A stretch of 64,000 nt of DNA from Pseudodesulfovibrio cashew (lineage in GTDB: Bacteria; Desulfobacterota; Desulfovibrionia; Desulfovibrionales; Desulfovibrionaceae). The notes beneath the pieces are model-generated. The model worked only from the letters and a program-made list of their open reading frames with translations, had not been told where the DNA came from and made no database searches. Every line of letters begins with the position of its first letter. Positions within the stretch are counted from its first letter, which is position 1. Positions 29,590-39,973 of this stretch are shown here, piece after piece. The position numbers and the translations under genes are program-made. The stretch lies in contig NZ_CP046400.1 in the NCBI RefSeq assembly GCF_009762795.1, positions 2,891,501-2,955,500 of the forward strand. Direction: 5' to 3'.

Positions 29590-32500
29590 GTGCTCCGACG
29601 TGCTTGGATTATACTTGGTGAGATCACGGTTGCCCTCGTCATTGTGGCGGCCGCGATTCTTCTCTGGGCTTCCTGGTACGTGGATACGGACGAGTTCAAG
29701 GACAACTTCGTCAAGGTTGCCGAACAACTGACCGGCATGCCCGTGCTTCTACGTGGTGAGTTGAATGTCGCGGTGTATCCTGGCGTTTCGCTTGAGGTAC
29801 TTGATCTTGCCGTGCTCGGTGACGAGAAGTTCGGCAGTGAACCGCTGATGGAGTTCGACACCCTGCGGGTGAGCGCCCGCCTGTTACCGCTGCTGTCAAA
29901 GCGCTTCGAGCTGCACTCCATCCTGGTCGAGGGCATGCGCATCAACATCCTCAAGTCTCCGGACGGCGAGCTCAATTGGCAGTCGGTGCTGGATCGGCAA
30001 TCCAGGCTGGCATCGCTTCCCGAATCAGGAGGGGAGAGCGCTTCGGACATCACCCTAAGCGATTTGGAGGTCGTCAATGCATCGATTGCCTATCGGGACA
30101 TGGCAGATAATCAGACAATCAGCCTGCAAGGTATAGCCATTCGAACCGGCGCCATCGAGGCAGGCCGTGACATACCCTTTTCCGCCACCAGCATGCTGAC
30201 GTGGAAATTGCCTGGCATTAACGCCAGATTCGTGCTCAAGGGAATCATCGAGCCCGGAGGCGATGGGAAGGGATTCCAGCTTCGAGACGGCAATCTGTAC
30301 GCTTCTGTGGGTGGAGCCTTTTTGCCAAAGGGGGCTAGTCCTGGCGAACTGTTGGCTAATGTGGACCTGGATTGGGAAAAGAAGAGGCTGGCCTTTGAGA
30401 ACGTGACGCTTAGGCTGCTCGGCCTTCAGGGGGAAGGGGAAATCAGGTCAGGCAATTTGAACGAGGGAGTTCATTTTGACGGGCGACTCCACATCAAGCC
30501 ATTCTCGCCTTCGTTTCTGGCCAGACGTTTTTTCCCGAACATTAGTTCCGAGGCCTTGAAGGGGCTTGGAACAGGCGAATTTTCAACAGTGTTCAGCGTG
30601 GATCAATCCGGCTTGGCACTGCAGGAAACAACGGTTTCCGTAGGCGAGACCGTCCTTACGGGTGAGCTGCGGATGCAGGACTACGCCAAGCCTGTATTTA
30701 CGTTCGACGCCAAGGGCAATCGTGTCGATCTGGAACTTTTCCAATCCTTCTCCGCTTCTAACGCTCCTCTGGTCTGGGGAGATATCCCGTTGGACGCGCT
30801 CGCCGTATTTCGAGGAAGCGGCAGCCTGCGTTTGGGCCACCTGAAATTTCGGGGAAAGGCTTTTGAGAATGTCAGTCTCAAGGTCGGAGCACGGGATGAA
30901 GGGCTATCGTTCGAGCTTGAAGCCGGGACCGCGAAAGGCGACACATTCATGGCGCAGTCAGATTTTCTCGTAGATCGGAAGAAAGGCTCCCGGATTCCCA
31001 CCTTGGGCGGTACATTGCGCCTGCGAGCGTCGACTGCGGAGCAGGGCGTCCCGTTTTTGTCCTTCTCTAGCCTCTCAACCACAGGTCCCGGCAAATTTGA
31101 TGGTGATTTTTCTTTTGCCTCGGTTCCTTGTACCCCGGCGGGATTGGTCCGGGATATCCTCGCTTATGTCAAAACAGACGCAACTTTGTCTCTAGGGCCG
31201 GGAAATGGGACGTTCCGCCAGGAAAAAGTCACCCATTCGCTTCGCTATGCAGGATTGGAAGGCTCTTTCAAATTCGTTCCCCGAAAACAGGAATTGGGCG
31301 GCGTATTGAATTATGACGCGGATATCTCACTGCGAGGGAATGGTGAGGGACGAGTGGACAGCTTTTCCCTGTCGGCCCAGGGACCGCTGGCCTTTGCCAT
31401 GGAGAGCGGTCATGCCGCCAGCTCCGGTTTGCAGTGCAAGGGCGGGGCGGCCGGCACTCTGTCGGGTAAACCCAGTCGAGTCAGTGCGAACGGGTTGATC
31501 TCATTCGATACGGCGAGGCGCTCCGTTGCCGCCCGCAACGTTAGGGCCAAGGTGCTGGAATCCTCCGTCGGTGGAGAGGTGCAGCTGAGCGACTGGAAGA
31601 GTTTGAAGGGCACTGGCAGGCTGGATGTGCCGGGTGCCAACGTTCGGCGCATGATCTATCTCCTGACGGATGTTCGGCTTCGGACCATGGATGTCAATGC
31701 CTTGGGAAAGGTGCGCTTATCGACGGATTTTTCATTTGATGACAAGCAGTTTCGTCTGGCCAATCTCAATGGTGATGTCGATGGCACCCCGTTCGAGGGG
31801 GTGGTGGATGGCAAGGGATATATGTATCCTAAGCTCTCCTTCACACTGAAGGCCGGCAAATTCGACCTGGACCGCTACCTGCCGCCTTCGACCGGCCCGA
31901 CGCCCGAGGAGAAACGGGCTGGCAAGGTGCACAAGGCCCCGCCTGTGGACCTGCCTCTCGTTTTCCTGCGTGCGCTCGATTTGAGCGGCGATGCCCGGTT
32001 TGAGGAATTCAAGCTGGCCTCCATGCGCACAAGAAATCTGACCGGGCACATTGAAGCGGAAAAGGGGAAGATTTATATTTCAAGGCTGCACGGCGATTTT
32101 TACGAAGGAATTTTGACCGGCGAGTGGACCGGACTGATTCGGGCCAGGGACTTGATTACCCGTCTGCAACTGCACGCGAAAAATGCCCAGGCCGGACCGC
32201 TCATGAGAGATCTGGCTGAGCGCGAGTACCTTCGGGGGAGGACGAATCTCGATTTCGACCTTACCAGCAAGGGGGGCACGGACGACGACATCGTCAGGAA
32301 TTTGAGCGGCAAGGCTCGGGGAATGATCAACGATGGCTCCTACAAGTTTTCCGGCTACAGGGACGTGCCTGCGGACCCGCAGCAGAAGGACACCGTGCTG
32401 GTCGGCGGTACGCCCTCTCGTGCAAACCAGAGGACTTCGTTCAAACGTGCCGAGGCATCCTGCGCGGTGAATCAGGGGATTTTCGAGGTTGAAGCCCTGA

Positions 32501-32745
32501 GCCTGGAGGCCCCGCCCATTCTTCAGTCTACCGGCAAGGGGTGGTTTAACCTGCCTGACGACTCCATTGACCTCTCAATTCGAAATGATTTCGTGGCGGT
32601 GCCAAGCGTGACGGTTCGCATCAGCGGAAGATTATCCGATCCCGAGATAAACATTCCCAAGGGAAAGATCGTCAACGACACGGTGCGCAATATTCTCAAC
32701 CTGCCAGAGAAGTCCTTCAAATTCCTGCGCGATTTGTTCAATTGA
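29590..32745 (+). CDS. AsmA-family inner-membrane/periplasmic protein
   Basis: This 1051-residue protein has one N-terminal membrane helix (VALVIVAAAILLWASWYV) and then a very long periplasmic beta-rich body. It starts with the AsmA-type segment LTGMPVLLRGELNVAVYPG and ends in the AsmA C-terminal pattern (ISGRLSDPEINIPK). Such proteins form hydrophobic grooves and probably ferry phospholipids to the outer membrane. Translation starts at GTG 29590, with GGAG seven bases upstream; an in-frame ATG inside the previous gene is rejected. The gene follows the lipid A gene run, which fits an envelope role. Confidence 0.85.
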   Translation: MLRRAWIILGEITVALVIVAAAILLWASWYVDTDEFKDNFVKVAEQLTGMPVLLRGELNVAVYPGVSLEVLDLAVLGDEKFGSEPLMEFDTLRVSARLLPLLSKRFELHSILVEGMRINILKSPDGELNWQSVLDRQSRLASLPESGGESASDITLSDLEVVNASIAYRDMADNQTISLQGIAIRTGAIEAGRDIPFSATSMLTWKLPGINARFVLKGIIEPGGDGKGFQLRDGNLYASVGGAFLPKGASPGELLANVDLDWEKKRLAFENVTLRLLGLQGEGEIRSGNLNEGVHFDGRLHIKPFSPSFLARRFFPNISSEALKGLGTGEFSTVFSVDQSGLALQETTVSVGETVLTGELRMQDYAKPVFTFDAKGNRVDLELFQSFSASNAPLVWGDIPLDALAVFRGSGSLRLGHLKFRGKAFENVSLKVGARDEGLSFELEAGTAKGDTFMAQSDFLVDRKKGSRIPTLGGTLRLRASTAEQGVPFLSFSSLSTTGPGKFDGDFSFASVPCTPAGLVRDILAYVKTDATLSLGPGNGTFRQEKVTHSLRYAGLEGSFKFVPRKQELGGVLNYDADISLRGNGEGRVDSFSLSAQGPLAFAMESGHAASSGLQCKGGAAGTLSGKPSRVSANGLISFDTARRSVAARNVRAKVLESSVGGEVQLSDWKSLKGTGRLDVPGANVRRMIYLLTDVRLRTMDVNALGKVRLSTDFSFDDKQFRLANLNGDVDGTPFEGVVDGKGYMYPKLSFTLKAGKFDLDRYLPPSTGPTPEEKRAGKVHKAPPVDLPLVFLRALDLSGDARFEEFKLASMRTRNLTGHIEAEKGKIYISRLHGDFYEGILTGEWTGLIRARDLITRLQLHAKNAQAGPLMRDLAEREYLRGRTNLDFDLTSKGGTDDDIVRNLSGKARGMINDGSYKFSGYRDVPADPQQKDTVLVGGTPSRANQRTSFKRAEASCAVNQGIFEVEALSLEAPPILQSTGKGWFNLPDDSIDLSIRNDFVAVPSVTVRISGRLSDPEINIPKGKIVNDTVRNILNLPEKSFKFLRDLFN

Positions 32746-32824
32746 TACGCGGCGGCTTGCCTGGCGGGCGAAGAATGGGATATGGTCCCTTTCAGCAGAA
32801 TTTATCCGTTTTCATGGAGCAGAC

Positions 32825-34237
32825 ATGACCCCGGCAAAGCTCGCACACACCTCACGGGAGATGAAACGTCATTTTTCCGAATCCATCTGGGTCCGTAACG
32901 CCCCGGATACTCCCGTTCTCGTTCGCCTTTGGCGGGGGGCGTGTCGCCTTTTGTATCTCATCTTTTTTGGGTTCATGCAGGATCAGTGCATCAGTCGCGC
33001 CGCAGCCCTGACCTTTACGACAATCCTATCCATCGTTCCGTTTCTCGCCGTGGCCTTTTCCATTTCCAAGGGGTTCGGGTTGCAGAACACCGACACAATG
33101 CGCGTCTGGGTCCTGCGTCTGACCACGGGGAAACCCGAGGTGGCCGACAAGATCATCGAATACATCGACCGGACCAACGTTCAGGCTCTGGGATGGGTGG
33201 GCGTGGCCACACTGCTGTTTACGGTGCTGTCCCTGGTCGGGACCATTGAAAAGGCCTTCAACACCATCTGGCACGTGGAGAAGGGACGCTCCACCTGGCG
33301 CAAGGTGGCGGACTTCTTCCCTGTCATCGTCTTCGGCCCGATCATTCTGTTCGTGGCGTCCAGTTTCAACGTCAGCCTGCAGAACCAGCAGATCGTGAAT
33401 ACGGTCCTGAGTGTGGAGACCATCGGGTATCTGGAAACTCTTTTTCTGAAAATGACGCCGTATCTGCTGATCATCCTGGCCTTCACCATGATGTACGCCT
33501 TCATTCCATATATCCGCGTCAGGTTTTCCTCGGCGGTCATCGGCGGAGCGGTGGGTGGCGTTTTGTGGCAGCTGGCGCAGTGGGGCTACATCAACTGGCA
33601 GATCGGGGCGGCCAAGTACAACGCCATTTACGGCAGCTTCGCCCAACTGCCGGTTCTGCTCATGTGGATTTATATAAGTTGGGTCATAGTGCTGCTGGGA
33701 GCGGAGGTCAGCTACGCCTGGCAGAACATCAATTCCTTCGTCAAGCAACGCTATTTCGGTCAGGCTACGCCGTTTGAGAGGCAGAAGATCGCCGTGCTGA
33801 TGATGATTGTGCTGGCCAAGCGGTTTCACGATGGCAAGCCGTTGCCGTCAGTCGAGGAGATATCCGACGGGCTTATGGCTCCGGTCTCCCTGGTGTCCGA
33901 TCTTTTCAATCTGCTGCAGAGGGCGGGGTATGCCATTCTGACAGAGATCCAGGGCTGTGAGGTCTACGCCCCGGCCCGCAGTCTGGACCATGTGCGTGTT
34001 CTGGACATCGTCCGCGTTATCAATATGGACGGGGAGAATCGTATCTTCAAGGCGTTCGCCGAGAAGTTCGGTTTTCTCGACAAGCTGTTCGCCCAACTCG
34101 GTGAGGCTACGAGAGAGAGCGAGGCCAATCTGACCCTGCTGGAGTGCGCTGACAAATATCCGAGCTATGTGTTGGACATCGCACCGGAACAGGGCGCGGG
34201 CGAATGTCATCACGCGGTGGCCGATACGGATCTGTAA
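32825..34237 (+). CDS. YihY/BrkB family inner-membrane protein
   Basis: This 470-residue protein has a membrane core (about 40-310) of about six helices, with family marks MQDQCISRAAALTFTTILS and PVLLMWIYISWVIVLLGAEV. The C-terminal 150 residues are soluble, with a winged-helix-like stretch (SVEEISDGLMAPVSLVSDLF, then ILTEIQGCEVYAPARS). Family members were once misnamed ribonuclease BN; their function is not settled, and a role in lipid or envelope transport has been proposed. An ATG at 32825 follows GGAG by six to seven bases. Confidence 0.85.
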   Translation: MTPAKLAHTSREMKRHFSESIWVRNAPDTPVLVRLWRGACRLLYLIFFGFMQDQCISRAAALTFTTILSIVPFLAVAFSISKGFGLQNTDTMRVWVLRLTTGKPEVADKIIEYIDRTNVQALGWVGVATLLFTVLSLVGTIEKAFNTIWHVEKGRSTWRKVADFFPVIVFGPIILFVASSFNVSLQNQQIVNTVLSVETIGYLETLFLKMTPYLLIILAFTMMYAFIPYIRVRFSSAVIGGAVGGVLWQLAQWGYINWQIGAAKYNAIYGSFAQLPVLLMWIYISWVIVLLGAEVSYAWQNINSFVKQRYFGQATPFERQKIAVLMMIVLAKRFHDGKPLPSVEEISDGLMAPVSLVSDLFNLLQRAGYAILTEIQGCEVYAPARSLDHVRVLDIVRVINMDGENRIFKAFAEKFGFLDKLFAQLGEATRESEANLTLLECADKYPSYVLDIAPEQGAGECHHAVADTDL

Positions 34238-34261
34238 TCCGGGCTGGCTTCCGGCGTGAAA

Positions 34262-34903
34262 TTAATCCGTTGAGCGGTACGCGCCTCCTGCCAGGTAATA
34301 CAGAGTTTTGGCAAACTCCATGATCAGCCTTTGCGCCGAACGCTGATCCTTCCACCACTTCGTCTCGAAAGCTCCCTCTTTGGTAGCCATGACCGTGATG
34401 TCACATTCGGGCAGCAGGTCGTCGAGGATTATCTTTACCCTTTTAGTGTGCTCTGGAGAGGTGACCACGAGCAGGGACACCCGCTTGCCATTAAGGTGTT
34501 TTTTTAAGGCCTCTATTTCTTCAAGCGTGCTGACGTGACCGTTGCCGAAGGGTTCCAGTTTTTTGGTGTCCCCGCCTAGCACAGACACCAACCTGCGCAC
34601 GAATTCCATTCTGGGATAGTCGGGGAAGCCTATCAGCCATTTGGTTCTGTCGAGTGGAGTGGGAGGATATTCCTTGGACATGCTGATCAGGATGACGGGC
34701 GCATATCCCTGCTTGTACAACTCCACGGCTTCGATCAGCCTATTGTCGTTGCCGGCCAGCGGGAAGATGTAATCCGCCTTGATCGGCGGCTCGTCCACGC
34801 GCATCCAGTATCCGGCGAAGGCGGCCAGACCCACACCGGCAAGCATGACGACAACAGTCAGTGCGCCGATGGCCTGAAGCATTGCGCGAACGAGTTTTTT
34901 CAT
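34262..34903 (-). CDS. YdcF/DUF218 family membrane-anchored protein
   Basis: This 213-residue protein has one N-terminal membrane helix (IGALTVVVMLAGVGLAAFAGYW). A DUF218-like alpha/beta domain follows, with ADYIFPLAGNDNRLIEAVELY and VSLLVVTSPEHTKRVKIIL. Family relatives such as ElyC and SanA act in envelope carbon or peptidoglycan metabolism; the exact reaction here is unknown. The start at 34903 has GGGATAAGAG upstream and lies five bases after the tgt stop, so it is probably the last gene of the nth-tgt operon. A longer frame running back into tgt is a shadow. Confidence 0.75.
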   Translation of the reverse strand: MKKLVRAMLQAIGALTVVVMLAGVGLAAFAGYWMRVDEPPIKADYIFPLAGNDNRLIEAVELYKQGYAPVILISMSKEYPPTPLDRTKWLIGFPDYPRMEFVRRLVSVLGGDTKKLEPFGNGHVSTLEEIEALKKHLNGKRVSLLVVTSPEHTKRVKIILDDLLPECDITVMATKEGAFETKWWKDQRSAQRLIMEFAKTLYYLAGGAYRSTD

Positions 34904-34908
34904 GGCTC

Positions 34909-36027
<1,119 letters not shown>

Positions 36028-36663
36028 TTATTTCACTCCCTTTTTCGGACAGATGTCGTTTAATTCGCACTCATCGCATTTGGGTTTGCGGGCAGGGCAG
36101 ACCTCGCGGCCGAAGAAGACGAGCAGATGGTTCACATCGCCCCATTGCTCACGGGGATAGAGCGGCATGAGATCCTTCTCGATCTGGATGGGGTCGGTTT
36201 TGGTTGTCAGGCCCATGCGGAAGGCGAGCCGCTTCACATGGGTGTCCACGGCGATGCCCTCGTTTACGCCGAAGGCGTTGGCAAGGACGATGGAGGCGGT
36301 CTTGCGCGCCACGCCGCCCAGGGTGATGAGTTCGGCCATGGTCTTCGGCACCTCGCCGCCGTATACCTCCATGATCCTGGTGGCCGCAGCCTTGAGGTTT
36401 TTGGCCTTGTTGCGGAAGAACCCCGTGGAGCGGACCACGTCCTCGATGTCGGTGACGTCGGCCTCGGCCACGTCGCTTATCTCCGGCCACCGCTCGAAGA
36501 AGACGGGTGTGACCATGTTCACCCGTTCATCAGTACATTGGGCAGAGAGCGCAGTGGCCACCAGCAGTTCCCACGGCGTGGACCAGTGCAGGGCGGGCTC
36601 GGGCGAGGGATAGCGTTTGGCCAGCCGGTCGTATATTTCCTTTGCGCGTTCTTTCTTTCGCAT
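36028..36663 (-). CDS. nth: Endonuclease III
   Basis: This 211-residue base-excision repair enzyme removes oxidised pyrimidines and nicks abasic sites. The helix-hairpin-helix LITLGGVARKTASIVLANAF carries the catalytic lysine position. The catalytic aspartate is in VDTHVKRLA. The C-terminal cluster CPARKPKCDECELNDIC has the spacing C-x6-C-x2-C-x5-C for [4Fe-4S]. The ATG at 36663 follows AAGGAG. It is the first gene of nth-tgt-ydcF. Confidence 0.96.
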   Translation of the reverse strand: MRKKERAKEIYDRLAKRYPSPEPALHWSTPWELLVATALSAQCTDERVNMVTPVFFERWPEISDVAEADVTDIEDVVRSTGFFRNKAKNLKAAATRIMEVYGGEVPKTMAELITLGGVARKTASIVLANAFGVNEGIAVDTHVKRLAFRMGLTTKTDPIQIEKDLMPLYPREQWGDVNHLLVFFGREVCPARKPKCDECELNDICPKKGVK

Positions 36664-36789
36664 GAGGTCTCCTTTCGCCGCTCTGGTTAGCACCTGGCGT
36701 CATGCGACTCAAGTGCCGAGTGGAGCGGATTCCCGTTGCGTCCTCCACCAAAGCATGTATCCTGAAGGCAGGACCATACGGGAGGGAAC

Positions 36790-37110
36790 ATGTCCGAGGT
36801 ATTCATGTACGTGACCTGTGAAAGCGAAGACCAGGCCGGAATCATAGGAAAGGCGCTGGTGGAAGAGCGGCTGGCGGCCTGCGTGAACATCCTGGGCGGT
36901 ATGCGGTCACTCTACTGGTGGGACGGGGCTGTACAGCAGGGGGATGAAACCGTGCTCATAGCCAAGACGCGCGACGACTTGACGGACGCGGCAACGGATC
37001 GGATCAAGGCACTGCATCCTTATGAGGTGCCGTGCGTGGTCTGCCTGCCCATCACTGGCGGCAATGACGATTTTCTTGAATGGATCAGGGCGGAAACCGG
37101 CCGGAAGTAA
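36790..37110 (+). CDS. cutA: CutA1 family divalent cation tolerance protein
   Basis: This 106-residue protein has the trimeric ferredoxin-like fold of CutA1. Marks are YVTCESEDQAGIIGKALVEE, RLAACVNI, SLYWWDGAVQ and YEVPCVVCLPITGGN. It is widespread, binds divalent metals in vitro, and its physiological role is unclear. GGAGGGAACATG gives a strong start. It stands alone, divergent from nth. Confidence 0.93.
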   Translation: MSEVFMYVTCESEDQAGIIGKALVEERLAACVNILGGMRSLYWWDGAVQQGDETVLIAKTRDDLTDAATDRIKALHPYEVPCVVCLPITGGNDDFLEWIRAETGRK

Positions 37111-37182
37111 GGCGGGCCGTTGACTCCCCGGCGACAACCCATTACCCTCGCGGCCACTAAAACGGTATCTTCAGGAGGAAGA

Positions 37183-38118
37183 ATGCAGATCTATATCACC
37201 GGGTCACTCGCCTTTGACCGCATCATGACCTTTCCCGACAAGTTTTCCAATCATATCCTGCCGGATAAAATACATATTTTGAACGTCTGCTTCCTTGTGG
37301 ACGGACTGGATGAGCGGTTTGGCGGCACGGGCGGGAACATCGCCTACAGCCTGGCGCTGCTCGGAGAGAAGTCGGTCCTCCTCAGCCAAGTGGGTAAGGA
37401 CTTCGCTTCCTACGACGAGCGTCTGCACAAGGTGGGCATCTCAGTGGAGGGCATCCGCACCATCGAGACCGAGTTCACTGCGGGCGCATACATCACCACC
37501 GACCAGTCGGACAACCAGATTACCGGCTTCAACCCCGGCGCCATGAAGTATCCCAGCCAGTACGATATGAGCAGGATCGATCCGTCCGAGGCTCTCGGTA
37601 TCATTTCTCCCGGCAATCTCGGAGACATGATCGACCATCCCCGCTACTATCGGGAAAACTCCATTCCGTTCATCTTTGACCCCGGCCAGCAGATCCCGGC
37701 CTTTACCGGCGAGCAGTTGCTGGAGGCCTTTGACGGTGCCGAGATTCTGATCACAAACGACTACGAACTGGAGATGATCCTCAACGCAACCGGATTGACC
37801 AAGGACGAGGTTCTGGATCGCGTGGCCTATCTCATTACCACCTTGGGTGAGCACGGTTCCGTGGTCAACTGCAATGGCGAGGTGACCGACATCCCTGCCG
37901 TGCCCGTGGACGACGTGGTGGACCCGACCGGCGCGGGCGACGCCTTCCGCTCCGGCCTGCTCAAAGGGCTGGCCATGGGAAAGACCGTTGCCGACTCCTG
38001 CAAGCTTGGTTCGGTCTGCGCTGCCTACGCTGTTGAGAAGAGCGGCACCCAGGAGCATTCTTTCACCTTGGAGGAGTTTACGGCGCGCTACGAGGCGAGC
38101 TTCGGCCCGCTGGAATGA
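37183..38118 (+). CDS. PfkB-family carbohydrate/nucleoside kinase
   Basis: This 311-residue cytoplasmic kinase has the PfkB signatures GGTGGNIAYSLALLG near 47 and the catalytic DPTGAGDAFRSGLLKG near 245. The sequence is closest in style to adenosine-kinase-like members, with FNPGAMKYPS in the lid. It probably phosphorylates a nucleoside or sugar. AGGAGGAAGAATG supports the start at 37183; an in-frame ATG 63 bases upstream lacks this. Two more kinase-like genes follow on the same strand. Confidence 0.88.
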   Translation: MQIYITGSLAFDRIMTFPDKFSNHILPDKIHILNVCFLVDGLDERFGGTGGNIAYSLALLGEKSVLLSQVGKDFASYDERLHKVGISVEGIRTIETEFTAGAYITTDQSDNQITGFNPGAMKYPSQYDMSRIDPSEALGIISPGNLGDMIDHPRYYRENSIPFIFDPGQQIPAFTGEQLLEAFDGAEILITNDYELEMILNATGLTKDEVLDRVAYLITTLGEHGSVVNCNGEVTDIPAVPVDDVVDPTGAGDAFRSGLLKGLAMGKTVADSCKLGSVCAAYAVEKSGTQEHSFTLEEFTARYEASFGPLE

Positions 38119-38228
38119 TTCCGGCGAGGGAAGGGGACCGGTTTGCCGAGAAGGCCGTGGGAAAATGCGGGCTGTGTAGCGGGTGACCGTTTGTCGCAGC
38201 CTGCCAATCACCAGCCCGGGAGGTTCCC

Positions 38229-39311
38229 GTGATCGAATTGAAGATCGAGTCCATCAAGCGGTATCTGCAACGCGCGTTCGGCGATGATGCCCGGCTCATC
38301 GGAGCGGGTGACATCGGCAACCTGGACGAGCAGGGAATGAAGGGGTTCGGCTACGGCAAGCCCCTTCTCATCCGGTTCGAGGTCGGAGGCGAAGAGCGGG
38401 AGGCCGTGCTGTCGGTCATGAAGGGCGACAAGTACGGCCACCAGTTCTATTGGGATCGCGCCGCCATTCTCATGTTCCAGTACGAGACCTCGGCGCGCAT
38501 GGAGCGTCACGTCCGTCCCCTGGGACTCGGCTACGTGAACGGTTCAGATACCCTCGTGCCGGTGGAGGACCCCAAGGAGTTCTTTATCGTCAACGAGAAG
38601 TTGGAAGGGTACGACTACTTCCTCGATCTAGACCGCATCAGGGGCGGCGACTTCCGCGAAACGGACGTGGAGTGCGCCAGGGATTTCGCCCGCTGGCTGG
38701 CCAGGATTCATGGCACCAAGCACGACGATCCCCACCTCTACTACCGCCGTATCCGCAACCTGATTGGTTCCAGCGAGTGCATTCTCGGTTTGGTGGACGA
38801 GGCCTACCCGCATCCGTACCCACCATTTACCGATGAGCGTTTCGTGGCTCTGGAAAAAAGACTCATTGACTGGCGATGGAAGTTGAAGGGATACGCCCAC
38901 CGTCTCAGCGCGGTGCACGGGGATTTCCATCCCTGGAACATCCTGGCTACCGGAACCGGCGACTTTTCCGTCCTGGACCGCAGCAGGGGCGAGTGGGGCG
39001 AACCGGGCGGCGACCTGGCGACCATGGCTGTCAATTACCTGCTCTGGAGTCTCTACGATCACGATCGGTTGGCAGGCCCCTTCGAGGCCATGTACCGTGC
39101 CTATTTTGAGGAGTATCTGGAGCGGACCGGTGACAATGAGGTCCTGGAGGTCATGGCGCCGTTCTTTGTCTTCCGTGGGCTCGTCATAGCCTCGCCCGAG
39201 TGGTATCCAGACCATCCGGCCTCGGTTCGCGGCAGGTTGTTCAATCTGATGGTCAATGTGCTGGAGGACGAGGTTTTCGATTGGGAACATATCAACCGGT
39301 ACATGGAGTAG
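38229..39311 (+). CDS. Aminoglycoside-phosphotransferase-fold kinase
   Basis: This 360-residue protein has the catalytic motif HGDFHPWNIL near 235 and the metal-binding aspartate in VLDRSRGEWGEPGGDLA, typical of the APH/choline kinase fold. The N-lobe has ReadLIRFEVGGEE-like strands, and LEGYDYFLDLDR forms the hinge region. The substrate is unknown, and nothing suggests antibiotic resistance. It starts at GTG with GGGAGG upstream. The P-loop kinase gene begins four bases after its stop, so the two probably work together. Confidence 0.8.
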   Translation: MIELKIESIKRYLQRAFGDDARLIGAGDIGNLDEQGMKGFGYGKPLLIRFEVGGEEREAVLSVMKGDKYGHQFYWDRAAILMFQYETSARMERHVRPLGLGYVNGSDTLVPVEDPKEFFIVNEKLEGYDYFLDLDRIRGGDFRETDVECARDFARWLARIHGTKHDDPHLYYRRIRNLIGSSECILGLVDEAYPHPYPPFTDERFVALEKRLIDWRWKLKGYAHRLSAVHGDFHPWNILATGTGDFSVLDRSRGEWGEPGGDLATMAVNYLLWSLYDHDRLAGPFEAMYRAYFEEYLERTGDNEVLEVMAPFFVFRGLVIASPEWYPDHPASVRGRLFNLMVNVLEDEVFDWEHINRYME

Positions 39312-39314
39312 GCC

Positions 39315-39899
39315 ATGGGTGGGGCAAGCGACGGGAGGGCCATTTGGGTCGTGGGGCTGCCGGGATGCGGTAAGTCCACCCTGGTGCGTGGCATCCGGGA
39401 CCATCTGCTGGCCCGGGGCATTGAACCGGTGATTCTGGAGATGGACCAAAAGCGGAAGGAATATTTTCCGGAACCCGCTTACACCGCCCAGGAGCGGGAG
39501 CGGGCCTATGCCATGTTCGTTGATGAGGCCGCCGAAATAGTCGGGCAGGGGCGGTTCGTGATCATGGATGGTTCCGCCTACAAGGCCGCGTTTCGGGAAT
39601 ATGCCAGGCAGCGCATTCCGCGGTTTGCCGAAATCTTTCTTCGTTGCCGATTGGAAACGGCCATGGAGCGCGAGGCTAATCGTCCTGGCGGGCTGGTCAT
39701 GGCCGGAATGTATCAAAAGGCCTTGCGCCGACGTATCACGGGCGAGGTCGTTGAAGGGCTTGGCGAAGTCATCGGGGTGGATGTGCCCTTTGAGGAAAGT
39801 CCCCATCCGGAATTGCTTATCGACAACTCCAAAATGGACAAAACAACCTGCTTGGGAAAAGTTTTGCACTTTGTAGACGGCTGGGTTTCAGAAGCGTAG
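39315..39899 (+). CDS. APS-kinase-like P-loop kinase
   Basis: This 194-residue protein has the P-loop GLPGCGKST at 14-22 and the layout of adenylyl-sulfate kinases, including LEMDQKRKEYFP in place of the usual DGDNVR. That difference makes true APS kinase activity doubtful. An ATP-dependent kinase acting on another small molecule is an alternative. It follows the APH-fold kinase gene by four bases. A sulfate-reducing relative does not need PAPS for energy metabolism, so another substrate is plausible. Confidence 0.75.
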   Translation: MGGASDGRAIWVVGLPGCGKSTLVRGIRDHLLARGIEPVILEMDQKRKEYFPEPAYTAQERERAYAMFVDEAAEIVGQGRFVIMDGSAYKAAFREYARQRIPRFAEIFLRCRLETAMEREANRPGGLVMAGMYQKALRRRITGEVVEGLGEVIGVDVPFEESPHPELLIDNSKMDKTTCLGKVLHFVDGWVSEA

Positions 39900-39973
39900 T
39901 CGCCGCATAAGGGACGAAAAGGGTCCTTGTAATATAACCGTTAAACGCCCGCCTTGCGGGCCGGAATATATAG

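Noticed and set aside
28749-30077. A 442-residue minus-strand frame across the DUF89 and AsmA genes
   Set aside because: It crosses two sense genes that both have good starts and family motifs, and its composition is that of an antisense shadow.
39315-39899. Calling the P-loop kinase cysC
   Set aside because: The expected DGDNVR motif is altered, so the symbol would claim more than the sequence shows.
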